DNA of 64,000 nucleotides from Liolophura sinensis (lineage: Eukaryota > Mollusca > Polyplacophora > Chitonida > Chitonidae). The DNA lies in the NCBI RefSeq assembly GCF_032854445.1, contig NC_088300.1, forward strand, positions 24,843,608-24,907,607, in the 5' to 3' direction. A program made the translations under genes and the position numbers. Shown one piece after another: positions 47,401 through 58,356 of the stretch; the stretch's first letter is position 1; each line of letters starts with the position of its first letter. Below the pieces are notes generated by a model. It had not been told where the DNA came from. It did not search any database and saw only the letters and a program-made list of their open reading frames with translations.

Positions 47401-50284
47401 GGCATATGACTGGTTTATGCAAGTAATGGAATGTGGAATACTTAGCATATACCATGCTAATATATTGCCAAGGTTTCTGGATGGAGAAAACATGGCTTTA
47501 GAAAAGCTTTGTCAACTAGTAGAACTTGTTAAATTCAAACACCTACATATACTTGGTTTTGGGACTTTTTGGTCCAATCTTCCTGAAGAGCTCTATCAAA
47601 AAAAATTCAATAACTTTTACAGTAAGTTGAAGATCTTCAACTTCAATAATTTCCATGAATTCTTTGTTCCTGTGAAATTAGAAACATTTTCTGCCCAACC
47701 TTACAACTGAAGAATTAAACTGGTACATATGCTTTATTTCTAATTGTAGATAGACATATTTTTCCTAAGAAATATCATTTCATAAAATACACAGCCCAAC
47801 AAGAAAAGAAAATCAAATCAAATATACTTGTACAATTTCATATCACACAAATTTACATGTACACAAAAAAAGTGGAATTACCACATGGTTCTTGTCCAAA
47901 CCTAGCCAAAACACGTATTTCTCCCTTGTGTATATCCAGTATCTTCCCATCAGCTGTGCCTGTGTACATGTGATCTGTGCAAATAAAATGTCAAGAGTTG
48001 TTCACTTCTAAATATATTGGTACTCAGGTTTATGGGTGGAGGAAACTTCAATTGAGGCAGTTCCCAGGGTATTCTCAGAAAGAGGGCCATGACAACAATC
48101 ACACTGAATTGACACAAAATGTATAAGTCTCCTCAATATACAGGACTATCTCTCAACTAAATTAAAACTGAAAATTAACACAGAATGTTACCCTAGAAAC
48201 AATTTTATTACATGGTAACTTTTCAATACATCCTATGAATCTACTGTGAACAAGTGATTTATTACCTCCCTTTATGACGATGGACTCCGGACCTAACACC
48301 TCATTTTGATACAGGTGCTGGGCTTTAGACAAAATGTCATTAGGTTTCAGAACACCCTCTAAAGCTGGAGCCTCTGGGAACCTGTTATAGATACACAATA
48401 TAATCATGTTAGTATTGCTTAAATATAAGTTGCAAAGGAAAACAATTCAGTATTTCAACGAATCCCTTGTCTCTGGCCGGGTTTGATCCTCCGCCTTGCG
48501 CATTCTAGTGATTGAAAGGCATGTGCCCATAATCATTACACTACTACTTAGATAGCAAGTAACACAAAATCCATACTGCAATACTAAAATTACATATCTG
48601 TATCATTTTCGTAGTTAAATAGTAGAGGATTATAACTTGATCCCCAGAGGAAACTACAAACATTTTTAGAAATGATTTATAACCAGATACGATGTTACTT
48701 CACTTTTGACTGATTTCAATATGATGCGAAACCACAACCGTAACAGTTTACTGCAATCTCTTATGAATCAACAATTGCTCATACAATATAGACAATTCCC
48801 ATTTATAAACACAAAAACAACATAGCAGGGCATCTCGTGGAAAATATACATTTTGTCCTTATTTATTTAATTATTTATTTAGTTATATAAAAATATATAT
48901 AATATATAATAATATATAAAAATTTATACAACTTAAGTGATTGCATTGGTGAGAGGCTTCTGGGTCTTTGCACCATGCTGGCTTGCTAACCATCTTGGTT
49001 CCAGAGGTTCCCTGTTGTCCTTGGAAAGAACCTGCTAGCAATAATTATTTATTTTATTTATTTGATTGGTGTTTTACGCCTACTCAAAATATTTCACCTA
49101 CACGATGGCAGCCAGCATTATAGCGGGAGGAAAGTGGGCAGAGCCCAGGGGAAGCTCACGACCATCCGCAGGTTGCTGCCAGAACTTCCCACTTAAGAAG
49201 AGGAAGCCAGCATGAACTGGATTTGAATTCACAGCGCCCACATTGCTGAGAGAATTCTGGGTCATTTACACTGTGCTAGCGCGCTAACCAACTAAGCCCT
49301 GCTGGCAATATGCCAATGTGGTTTGCATTCACACTTGTCGGTGCGGTTATAATAAGCCTTGAGGCTCTGCGTATTACATGTATATTTTAATTACTGAATT
49401 AATTCAATCTCACCTATGTGAAATGGGATCGATTGGAGAGGGTAGTAGAATGAGGATGAGAAAGGATGCAAACAGCACCAGCACAAAGATTTTGAGAATG
49501 GTCCATGTGCAGCTGTAAGAAAATCAAACAAACCACAAAATCATAATAATAATTATCCCTTCACAATTAATGTAATAAGTTGGGCTACAGAATATCATTA
49601 TGATTAAGCTTATAATAACAGCTAAAACTATAATATACATGTAATGCATGCTAAAATTCACTATATACGAGAAGGAAAATCAGACCATGTAAGTGAGTTA
49701 TAATTCACTTTTACGAAATCACTTAAATGTTAATTATTACTAAACATGGCTATCACGATTTAAGGAGCACATGTTAATTCAGGTATGAATCACTCTCATG
49801 AACACAAAGTGTAGAAGGCGAAGGCACGCAGATGTCTGGTTTTACCAAACTATTAGGCAAACTGACAATCGTCTACTGAGTTATCATATCAATGTACATG
49901 ACCCAGGATATATTCCACAAACCAAGTTTTGACTCAAATGTCATGAATGTATTAAGCTACAATAAATTCAACTGGTTGGCTACTGCACAGTACTCATAGA
50001 TATTCAAATTATTTGTCTTCGCTTAAGACGCCTTCAGAGTTCCAAACTAGCTTTGTGGAATCCTGTACGTGACAGTGACAGTGATAGCGGCAGCAAAAGA
50101 CACTTGCACATGCTAGTTGTCACTGGCTGGAGTAGCAGTATACATTGTACTGTACACATTCAAAAATCCAGCACCTGTGAGATTCCACCTCAAATTCGTC
50201 CTCCTCTATGAATGGACTTGTGGATTTGTTCCCTCGTTGTGAAGAACCTTTACTTTTTCTATGTCTAGCTTCCTGGCCAGCCAT
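44471..50284 (-). CDS. APMAP: Adipocyte plasma membrane-associated protein (strictosidine synthase-like), complete
   Basis: Minus-strand exons, in gene order: 50284-50175, 49512-49414, 48381-48266, 47974-47882, 47365-47077, 46460-46326, 45521-45329, 44689-44471 (stop TGA). The 417-residue product is close to the human length of 416. Family role: single-pass type II membrane protein with a six-bladed beta-propeller of the strictosidine synthase/paraoxonase-like group; arylesterase activity is reported for the vertebrate protein. Seen: a polar N-terminal tail, a membrane segment at about residues 42-60 (ILKIFVLVLFASFLILILL), then SPIDPISHRFPEAP, LGPESIVIKGDHMYTGTADG, CGRPLGMRFDNDGYLIVCDA, YFTHSSTRWDRR, SFPNGLELSRGEDFLIMAET, LPGFPDNI and a C-terminal YLGSYYSPYMGKVYL. 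All splice phases agree. The intron after 45329 has a weak donor (AAG|GTACCC). Divergent to MNAT1. Confidence 0.96.
45892..45980. repeat. 33-bp tandem repeat, about 2.6 copies
   Basis: AGTCATGAATTGGAGTCAAA recurs at 45901 and 45934, with a partial third copy at 45967. The repeated copies are identical, suggesting a recent duplication. Confidence 0.9.
49044..49298 (-). mobile_element. SINE family B, minus-strand copy
   Basis: Tail ATTTATTTGATTGGTGTTTT at the left, then CACGATGGCAGCCAGCATTA, ACCATCCGCAGGTTGCTG, and a degraded head ending CGCTAACCAACTAAGC. The flanks carry CTGCTAGCAATA (49032-49043) and CTGCTGGCAATA (49299-49310), a target duplication with one change. Confidence 0.85.
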
Positions 50285-50682
50285 CACACTGCCACTCTAA
50301 ACTACAACTTGTTGTAGTTTGAAGGCACTTCATGTACAATGCGACACAAACAGTTGTACAAGCCTACTAGGGTCACATTGACCGCACACAGAATACTATA
50401 TTCTTGTTTAAAAATTGTACCCACATTGTATACATAGATGGCGCTTCTGTTTATACAGTCGACAGTTTCCATCCAGTTATGTTGTTGTGTAAGGTACCAA
50501 AAATGCCTTTTGTTTGGCTAAGAGTCTTGTAAACTCTTATTAATTTACGAAATAGTGTCATTTGAGAGCTGGATTGGTCCTCGACAGATGAGTCGAGAAT
50601 CGGTTGTCTGCTGAACAAGACGTGGGGATTTCCATTTTCCACTTTTAGTTTCTGGTGTTTATGCCGGTTCAGTGCTAAAACA
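50285..50682. promoter_or_regulatory. Bidirectional promoter region, APMAP/MNAT1
   Basis: 398 bp separates the two start codons. It includes a hairpin-forming inverted repeat near the APMAP start (50299-50320) and AGATGGCGC at about 50437, similar to a YY1 core. There is no TATA box at an obvious distance on either side. Transcription start sites are not determinable here. Confidence 0.55.
50299..50320. repeat. 10-bp inverted repeat in the APMAP leader or promoter
   Basis: AAACTACAAC, two bases, then its exact reverse complement GTTGTAGTTT. It lies 15 bp upstream of the APMAP ATG, so it would fold in the 5' leader if transcribed. Confidence 0.7.
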
Positions 50683-53600
50683 ATGGATGACCAGGGGTGT
50701 CCGAGATGTAAAACGACAAAAACAGAAATCCATCGCTGGTATTGATGGTAAATGTGTGCGGGTCACACGCTGTAAGTATACCCATGGTATATTAGGGTGT
50801 AAGTCACCGAGACCCCAGTAATCGTAATTCCAACACTAAACTTAATGGACGGCCATCGCAAAAGCAAAATCATTTTTAGCACGGCCATGCAAATAAATAA
50901 AAGTAAATATACATCACGTAAATTTACCAGTAATAGCAACCAGTGTTGTATCATTAGCTGGCCATGAGTATTATGTCACATGAGAAAGTGAGAATTCGCA
51001 CTTGAGATGGACGGCCCTTCGTATCGGACATGTACAGTGTGTGTACAACGTATGTATTGGCAATATTGTAAGTCAATAAGCTCTGGAACATTATCTCTTA
51101 CTGCAATGTAATTTTCAATTATGCAGATGTGAAAATTGTGTGGATCTACTATTTTTGCGAGGGACTGGAGCATGTCCAGTATGCAACACACCTCTCCGAA
51201 GAAATGATTTTCGTGTACAGCAGTTTGAGGATTCTGCAGTGGAGAAGGAAATAGACATCAGACGGAAGATTCTCAGAGAGTAAGACCCCCTCCCAAGCAT
51301 TTCTGTAGCATAGATGCTTTATACCATACTTCAGAATATTTCACTTATACGACAGCAGCCAGATGGTGGAAGAAAACTTGGCAGAGTGCAAGGGATTCCC
51401 ATGACCATCTGCAGGTTGAATTTTAAACTTAGGAAATAGGAATCATCATTTTTTATTAGCTTACTCATTACATTTGGAATTTCATGGAAAAGGTTTTTTT
51501 TTTAAATATATTCATTCAACAGATTGAGTGTATGGTTGATGTAATTACACATTTTAGAGAAGGGTAAAAAAATAATTTGTTGGTCTGCCGGTAATTTCTT
51601 TATCATCATCTGCATGCATCCGTCCTCATCTGTGTCTTTGTTTTTGTTTTTTTTCAGTTTCAATAAGAAAGAAGAGGACTTCGCTAGTGAGAGAGAATAT
51701 GATGATTATTTAGAAATGATAGAAAATATCAGTAAGTTGAAAGAACCAGTGCTCTGATAGGAGACATTTTGCTGCAAAAAAATTTCAGTCTTGTAACAAA
51801 AAGTTGTTTCTTAAGAAAATCAAGCACTTTGAAGAGTGAGGAAACAGAAGATGGCAGCTTTCAAGAGTTTAAAGCTTTCAGTAATTTCAAAACGTCACAG
51901 CAGTAAATCTGATGTGGAATGAACACAGCTTTCATGTCGCCATTTTAAGGTAGGCTAGCCACATAGGTTAAGACACCCTTAAAGAGCTATTTCGGCCAAG
52001 GTTGTTCTGTTGATGAATGGAAGAAAAAAGGTATCCTGTCCAGTACAAAATGCGTCCATTCATTTACTATGCATGAATTTTCTCAGACCTTCAAATAATC
52101 CTACTTATATCAAGTGCTTACAGAAACAAAATTTTCGTGCAAATTCCTTGAACGACATCATTTTCCCAGGGCGACGTCATTTTTCGTGGAGTGATGTAAT
52201 CTGCAGCTCATTCACAGATGACATGTTCTTCTGAGCTATACAGTCATGGTAGTGTCACATAGTTTAATATGATGTCACACCAGGAATTTGTATGGAAATG
52301 CCCGAATTTTATTTTTTGCACTGAATTGTGCTACATGGCCTTTGAATTGCCCAAGAAGCTTAACATGCCTAGATGTGATAACCATACTATGTACCCATGT
52401 CGTGTACTAGCAATTTTTGTCTGACATGTTTATGCATTGGAATGGTTCTTTAAGTATTTTGTTGAAAGTAAACAAGAGAAAGATAGGGAACAGAAAACAA
52501 GTGCATTTAGGACACCATGATTTCAGTCTAGCTAAGTCTATGCTTCCGCAAAGATATAGTGTTCCCAGGTTAGGTTTCTATAAGTATAACTTATGGCAAC
52601 CAGTCTGTTTTGATTACATGTTTAAGAAGATATGCACTTAAGCATTCTGGCCAGTTGAAGAGTACTTGGCCTCAGGCCATTCTTCAGAGTTTCTTTGTTC
52701 AACTAGGTATAACCCGGCCCTGTCAGAAAAAAATAGGGTTGGTCAAGTTGGACTTTCTTTACTTTTTTATTCTGGCTAATTTAAAAGGTAGAAGCTTTAA
52801 TGAATTTAACATTGTGAGAAAAAAAATAACTTTTATCGTATTCCGAATACAATCTGTGTAGCCGAGCCCTGTTTTCTAGAGTGGGTTAGGTTAGCCCCAG
52901 GAAACATATTTTTACTGATGGCGTTAATGCAGTGTTCACTATGCAGCACTATTGTGATTTTGTTTGCAGTGTAGCACAGCTAAAAGATGATGATTGCATC
53001 TAACAGTTCACCTCTCATAACACTTCCCTAGGTTTTCTGCATCACTGGGTACAATCTTAAGTTCTGAAAACTCATAAATATCATCAGTTTGCTCTTCTGG
53101 GCAAAGTCATCTGTTTACGGTAACAACAGATGAACATTTTAATTTAGGCTTCTGGCTGAACATCTGGCATTAGAGTTGCCTTAACTCCACTTTATTATTT
53201 TATTAGTCTTTTATGCTGTTTGCAAGAATATTCAGAAAGAACCATGATCATGTTTATGGAACCCTAGCTAGGCTGTTTTGGAAGAGTGCGGCATCCCGCC
53301 ATGGAAATGCGCACCCTGCCCCTTGAGTGGAGAGTACCTTTGCTTCATGCTCCTTTTGATTTCTAGCTATAGGTGTCTGTGTGGAGGAAGCCATCTTAAA
53401 CCCATTGTTGGCATGCAAACCGCAGCAGCTCCACAGGTACATGACAGCTCTCATGACTAAATGCTGTGCCTAAACAGACAGGGAGGGTTTCAAGCAACAT
53501 TGTTTGTCATGAGCTAGTGAAATGTCACAATACATGATAATGTTTGTACATAATGATTTATAGTTGTATTCACATAGATTGTGCCATTGACATTTGTGAA

Positions 53601-56284
53601 ACGTCTAAGATGAAGTTCAGTGCATGTCCACTTAATAGTGGTAAAGGTTATATTGAATAAATTAGATGCTTGGGAAGACCGAAAGTTGGTTTTTAATTTA
53701 TTTACATCTAACATTGTATACCTAATGGCCATATTTTTATGCTCTATTGCTATGGCACTGCACATGCCTTATGTAAAAACGAAAGATTTTTGTGTGCATT
53801 CCAGTTTACAATTTAAATAATAACATTGATGTGGAGGCCACAAAGAGAATGGTAGAACAGTACAAGAAGGAGAACAAAAAGCAAATAGCCCAGAATAGAC
53901 CCAAAATGGTAAGTTCACAAAAATTACATTCTACTTGTATTACACTCAATTATCGTAAAATATCATTTGATTTTGTATAATGATCTTATTGGGTATATAT
54001 TTTGTTTTCAAAAGCAAGACAGATTACTAGTGATTTTATTCACGTCTAACCCTGGTCCGATGACAAGATATTATCCAAAAATTGAATCTGGTACTGTTGT
54101 TTCCACCACTCAGGGACTGCCGTTGTTAAAGTGAAACATTCTTGAGTACGGTACAGACCTAAACACTATTCAGATTAATTAAATTAAATTAATTTTATTC
54201 CACTGAAGAATTTTGCTTGACCAGTTTTATTGATGTGAACTCTTTTCATCGACAGAGTAAAGATGATGAACTGTTAGAAATGTTGATTGAGGAAGAGAAG
54301 CAGTTAGCCAACATGAGATATGAGGAGACGAAGCAGGAGGCCATCCAGGAGAGGCAGATGAAGAAGAAGAACAAGGAAGCTCTGATAGATGAATTGGTGA
54401 GTGTGGTTTCGTTGATGAATTGGTGAGTTTGTTCTGATAGATGAATTGGTGACTGTGGTTTGGTGGATGAATGGGCAAGTTTGTTCAGATAGATGAATAG
54501 ATAACTAGTTTGGCGGTTGAATTGGTGAGTTCGTTCATGAGATGAATGGGTGAGTTTGTTCTGAAGGATGAATTGGTGAGTTTGTTCTGGTGGGTGAATT
54601 GGTGAGTTTGTTCTGATGGTGAATTGATGAGTTTGTGCTGATGGGTGAATTGGTGAATGTGCTTTGCTGGAAGATTTGGCAAGTGTGCATGGGTGGATGA
54701 ATTGGTGTGTGCTCTTCTAGATGAATTGGTGGGTGTTCTCTTGACAGAAAAATTGATGAGTGTGCTCTGTTAGGTTGATTTGTGGGTGTACTTTAATAGA
54801 TTTGTTTTCTGTGCTCCGATATTTGAATTTGTGACTGTACCCTAATAGATCTTTTGTGGGTGTCCTCTGTTAGACGAATTGGTGTGTAATGTAATAGTTT
54901 AATCGGTGAGTGTACCTGAAATATATGGTCATTGAGTCATCAGACATCACATGTTTTTACTAGGGTATGATACATGTAAATTTAAGCTACACATATCACT
55001 TGTCACTGACTCATGAAGTAATTTATCACCTATCTGTTACACAGGATGAACCTGCACGATTGAATGGGAAAATAACTACAAGTAATACAGTTTAGTGCCA
55101 TGTTCTAGTTACATCTTTATTCTTGTGAAACATGACATATCTATATATATCAGCCCTTTATTCAGTAGTGTTTTGGTTCATACCACATATTTCCTTCCAG
55201 ATGTTCTCTGAGAGTTCGGCCTCCTCTATTCTGGATCGTCACAAGGCAGAACTAGACCGGCAGGCAGAAACAAAGGCTGCGGCAGCCACAAAAAAAGCAG
55301 CTACCAAGTTCTCTACAGGAATTTCATTTGTGAGTGCATGCACATGTGAATCACGGGGAGACTAATATGTTAGAGACAAGAAGTAAATGACCTCAAATTT
55401 CACCCATAAAAATGCATTTTTATAGGCAAATATGTCAGAAAATGTCACTTTTGGTGCTAAAACTTACGGGTTTCCAATCGAATATCTTCCCATGTTCCAA
55501 GCAAACCCCAAAAATTTTAAACTCAGTAGAGCTCTCAGAATCAGGAAAAATGGGCAAGTTTGACATGGATGAAATTTATGGCCTTACATCTATATATCTG
55601 ACAGATGTCTCCAATAAATAAATCTAGCATTATTTGTTTACCTGGCTTCTGGTGGTGTTGTTAATATGTTGCCAAAGTGTAGCAGCAGTATAGTAAAGGA
55701 TTCATGTTCTGTAGATGTATATTCTGTTGTCTTGGATGTGCATTTTAATTTTATTAATAAAAAATATTTTGCACTTTACGTACTGTAGATGTATATTCTG
55801 AGGTTTTGGTTAGACATTTTAATTCTGTTTGAAATGTCTTTGATCTGTTTATTGTTGACAGTTTTCACAGTCCTCTGGTGGAGACTTCATTCAACCTAAG
55901 AGAGAGGAGGCCCCACTGTTCTCACACACACCTGTGGACTTTGAAATACTGGGACCAAGACTACCTGAAGAGGACGAACTGGAAACCATGGGGTACGTTA
56001 GCAGTAGGCAGAATACAACACACACATGTATAATCAAGGAATTCAGCAAATGTGTTCAGCAACCATATTTGGAAACTGGCCAATTTTAGAGCAGCAATTT
56101 GCAGATGTCTCTTAATATCAGTTCGTCTGCATGGCATATATATTATAGGGAATGATCAATTTTACGAATACAGCACATAATGGGAACGTTTGCCAGTAAC
56201 TTACCGAAGGAAGGTGGTTTACCTTTGGCACTCCATCCATTGAACAGGCTTTCATGAGTAAGGTGTTTAACAACAATCAAATAT

Positions 56285-56315
<31 letters not shown>

Positions 56316-56733
56316 TTGGGAGAAAATTGAGCAGACAACAAATAATATATGAGCACATGTCTGTTCACACATGTCTGCACAAGTTTATTGTTGGGGTTTT
56401 GTCACAATGTGAAGAAAGCCTTACAACCCATGAAGGTAACTTTGGGAATTGATTTAACTTGTCATTATGTATTTTCATGACTTATTCATGATTTCATCTG
56501 ATTGTCCCATGGAAATTTCTGTCTGATTATGTATCCTGTGTTTTATTTCTTCCTTTCCCAGGTACTTGTCAAATATTCGCAAGGCTACGGGCTCTGACAT
56601 GGGTGGTGGCTATGAGGCCCGGTATGCCTGTGGTAGGGCACTGCAAGATGCTTTGTCTGGACTGTTCTTCATGTTGGACAAGTCACAGAAACCAGGCCCA
56701 TCAGGAGACACAACTGTGCCTGGCACGGGGTAA
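50683..56733 (+). CDS. MNAT1: CDK-activating kinase assembly factor MAT1 (apparent frame disruption in exon 1)
   Basis: Exons: 50683-50771, 51127-51279, 51658-51731, 53805-53908, 54256-54396, 55201-55329, 55862-55992, 56562-56733 (stop TAA 56731-56733). MAT1 joins CDK7 and cyclin H in CAK and anchors it to TFIIH in the nucleus. N-terminal C3HC4 [15 protein letters not shown](H), [13 protein letters not shown]. Then a helical coiled-coil middle (exons 4-5: [34 protein letters not shown]), FSTGISF in exon 6 and the conserved C-terminus [20 protein letters not shown]. Odd: in exon 1 one base appears missing near 50718-50722 and one extra at 50760-50762, so the literal frame meets TGA at 50743 although the shifted frame encodes conserved RING residues. 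With both shifts the product is about 330 residues (human 309). The extra residues are a C-terminal tail derived from a 41-bp repeat. The remaining exons are intact. Confidence 0.93.
51316..51420 (-). mobile_element. SINE family B fragment
   Basis: Minus-strand sequence matching the 3' half of the family: CAACCTGCAGATGGTCATGG, then CTGGCTGCTGTCGTATAAGT and GAAATATTCTGAAGTATGG. It begins only 37 bp after the MNAT1 exon 2 donor. Confidence 0.65.
54397..54925 (+). repeat. Degenerate array copying the MNAT1 exon 5/donor junction
   Basis: Exon 5 ends CTGATAGATGAATTG and is followed by GTGAGTGTGG. The intron then repeats variants of this junction (GATGAATTGGTGAGTTTG and similar) about every 24-32 bp, perhaps 16-18 times, becoming more diverged downstream. 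At least five units keep GAATTG followed by GTGAGT, identical to the authentic splice donor context (for example near 54419, 54531, 54573 and 54597). Confidence 0.88.
55383..55589 (+). mobile_element. MITE family M1, copy with worn ends
   Basis: The interior matches the 10119-10320 copy in order: TGACCTCAAATTT, TTTTTGGTGCTAAAACTTAC-like, CCCATGTTCCAAGCAAAC, CTCTCAGAATC, GAAATTTATGG. The terminal CCCTAAAT is lost at both ends. It starts 54 bp into MNAT1 intron 6. Confidence 0.75.
56281..56319. repeat. (ATTT)n microsatellite
   Basis: About nine tandem ATTT units in MNAT1 intron 7. Confidence 0.9.
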
Positions 56734-56955
56734 TTGTGGTCTGCAGACAAGCTCCAAGTGCATCAGAAGATACAGTTGTGGACGCAGACAAGCTCCAAGT
56801 GCATCAGCAGATGCAGTTGTGGATGCAGACAAGCTCCAAGTGCATCAGGAGACGCAGTTGTGTCTGCAGACGAGCTCCAGGTGCATCAGGAGACACAGTT
56901 GTGGCCACTGACAGGCTCCAAATCCATCAGGAGACACAACTGTGTCTACAAACTC
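56697..56955 (+). repeat. 41-bp minisatellite across the MNAT1 stop codon
   Basis: GCAGACAAGCTCCAAGTG and close variants begin at 56743, 56784, 56825 and 56866, exactly 41 bp apart, followed by a diverged copy near 56907. The last coding residues (from CCATCAGGAGACACAACTGT, 56698) match the second half of the unit, so the stop codon lies in a degenerate first copy. After TAA the same frame stays open to 56964. Confidence 0.92.
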
Positions 56956-57340
56956 TTCGGATAACTCTGCCGATGAGTTGTTCTTTAACCTACAGGTCTG
57001 GGAAGAGAGCACAGGTGTAGTAATCACATCTTTGTCCAGCTTAAACACAACTATTGTTCAAACTCATTATCCAGGGTTAAGCCCAAGAACATTGATCTTT
57101 TTAAAATTTGTGACAGGATCCAATCACATGGGAGAACTGTACAATGCCACCCAAAGCTGAACTGTGTGGAGTTTCTCTCCAGTTAGAAGGCATGATGCCG
57201 CATCGTACTTTGTTATCAATGATGGATATTGCCATCACCATTGCATTGTCACAAGTTAAGACCTTGTCAACACAACATTGCCAACAAGTGACAAATGTCT
57301 ACATGCATAGATGGATCTTCTCAAATGATATGGAGAGAAC

Positions 57341-57483
57341 CTGGGCCCAGTTTCACAAAGAAGTATGCGATATTTATTTATCGTACATTTGTTGTACGAT
57401 ATTTTGTACGTCACTGTAAACATACCATTGTCTTATATGTGCGATATCGTACAAATGCGACATCTTTGTGAAAGTGGCCCCTG
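57341..57483. mobile_element. MITE with GTTTCACAAAG-type ends
   Basis: The left end CTGGGCCCAGTTTCACAAAG and the reverse complement of the right end, CAGGGGCCACTTTCACAAAG, form about 20-bp terminal inverted repeats. The interior is itself near-palindromic around TCGTAC, GTACGATAT and CGATATCGTAC. Elements of this type are common in marine invertebrate genomes (from memory). Confidence 0.75.
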
Positions 57484-58356
57484 GTGAAAGGTTCCTCTAG
57501 GTCCCATGCTGTGTGCTGTTTTGTCTGCTATATTGTTGCTGTATTGCTGTACTGTTTTTGTACATGTATGTTTTGCAGTTTGTGTATTGTTCAGTTTGCT
57601 ATTTTGCTACTTCAGTACAGCTTTACTGTTTCCAGGATGATTTTCCGTTTCTGTATTCTTTCTGTATCTGTTATATTTCACAGTTCTATAGTGCACATGT
57701 CTTGCACTATCACACTTCATTTGGAGAATAATACATACCTCAGCTTGAGACTGAGGCGTTACCATACACACACAGTGTATTCATGAAGGTGCATATTTAA
57801 TGCAGGTGCGTGTTTCGTGTGATCCTTCCGTAGATAATATATATACCAAATTCAGATCGTCCTTCATGTGTATTAAAAAAGGATACCAGCTTTGCTTACT
57901 TATCAACAAATAGAAGGTATATATGTCATTCCTGTCACCAGTATAGCATTTATTTGAATCAGTCTTTTTGATCATTAACCAAATAATGTGTAAAAACCAT
58001 TTCTGTCACTAAAAGTTCTTAATTTAACCACATTAGCCACATTTGAACTACATGTGTTTGGAGAACATTTTCCACTGTCTGTGATAGTTTGATACATACA
58101 TGGACATATTTTCATATTAAATATGTGGTAAAAAAATATTGACATGGGGTTGTTGTGTTCTCTTGTAACCTGTCTCCCATAATTGTTATTGCTGGCAGAC
58201 TGGACAAATGAGATATTGTAGTAGGCTGCTAGCCCATGATCACTTTTGATGATGTTGTCACTTGTTGAGCTATGGCCAGGCTTGTCAGAAAGTTTATCAG
58301 TAATTGCTTACCTTTTGTACTGGTTTTTCTACCCCATGCCTTCATCTACGGCCGAC

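Larger units (their letters stand above)
44690..50174 (-). other. APMAP introns
   Basis: Seven introns, in gene order: 50174-49513, 49413-48382, 48265-47975, 47881-47366, 47076-46461, 46325-45522 and 45328-44690. Intron 2 contains a SINE B copy (49044-49298), an AT-rich tract (48857-48930) and a tRNA-like SINE scrap near 48470-48545. Intron 6 has a 33-bp repeat. The rest shows nothing recognisable. Confidence 0.75.
50772..56561 (+). other. MNAT1 introns
   Basis: Introns: 50772-51126, 51280-51657, 51732-53804, 53909-54255, 54397-55200, 55330-55861 and 55993-56561. Intron 2 has a SINE B fragment; intron 3 (2.1 kb) and intron 4 show only short SINE B-like scraps (about 53195-53235 and 54120-54165). 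Intron 5 has the donor-derived array, intron 6 an M1 MITE and intron 7 an (ATTT)n tract. Confidence 0.75.
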
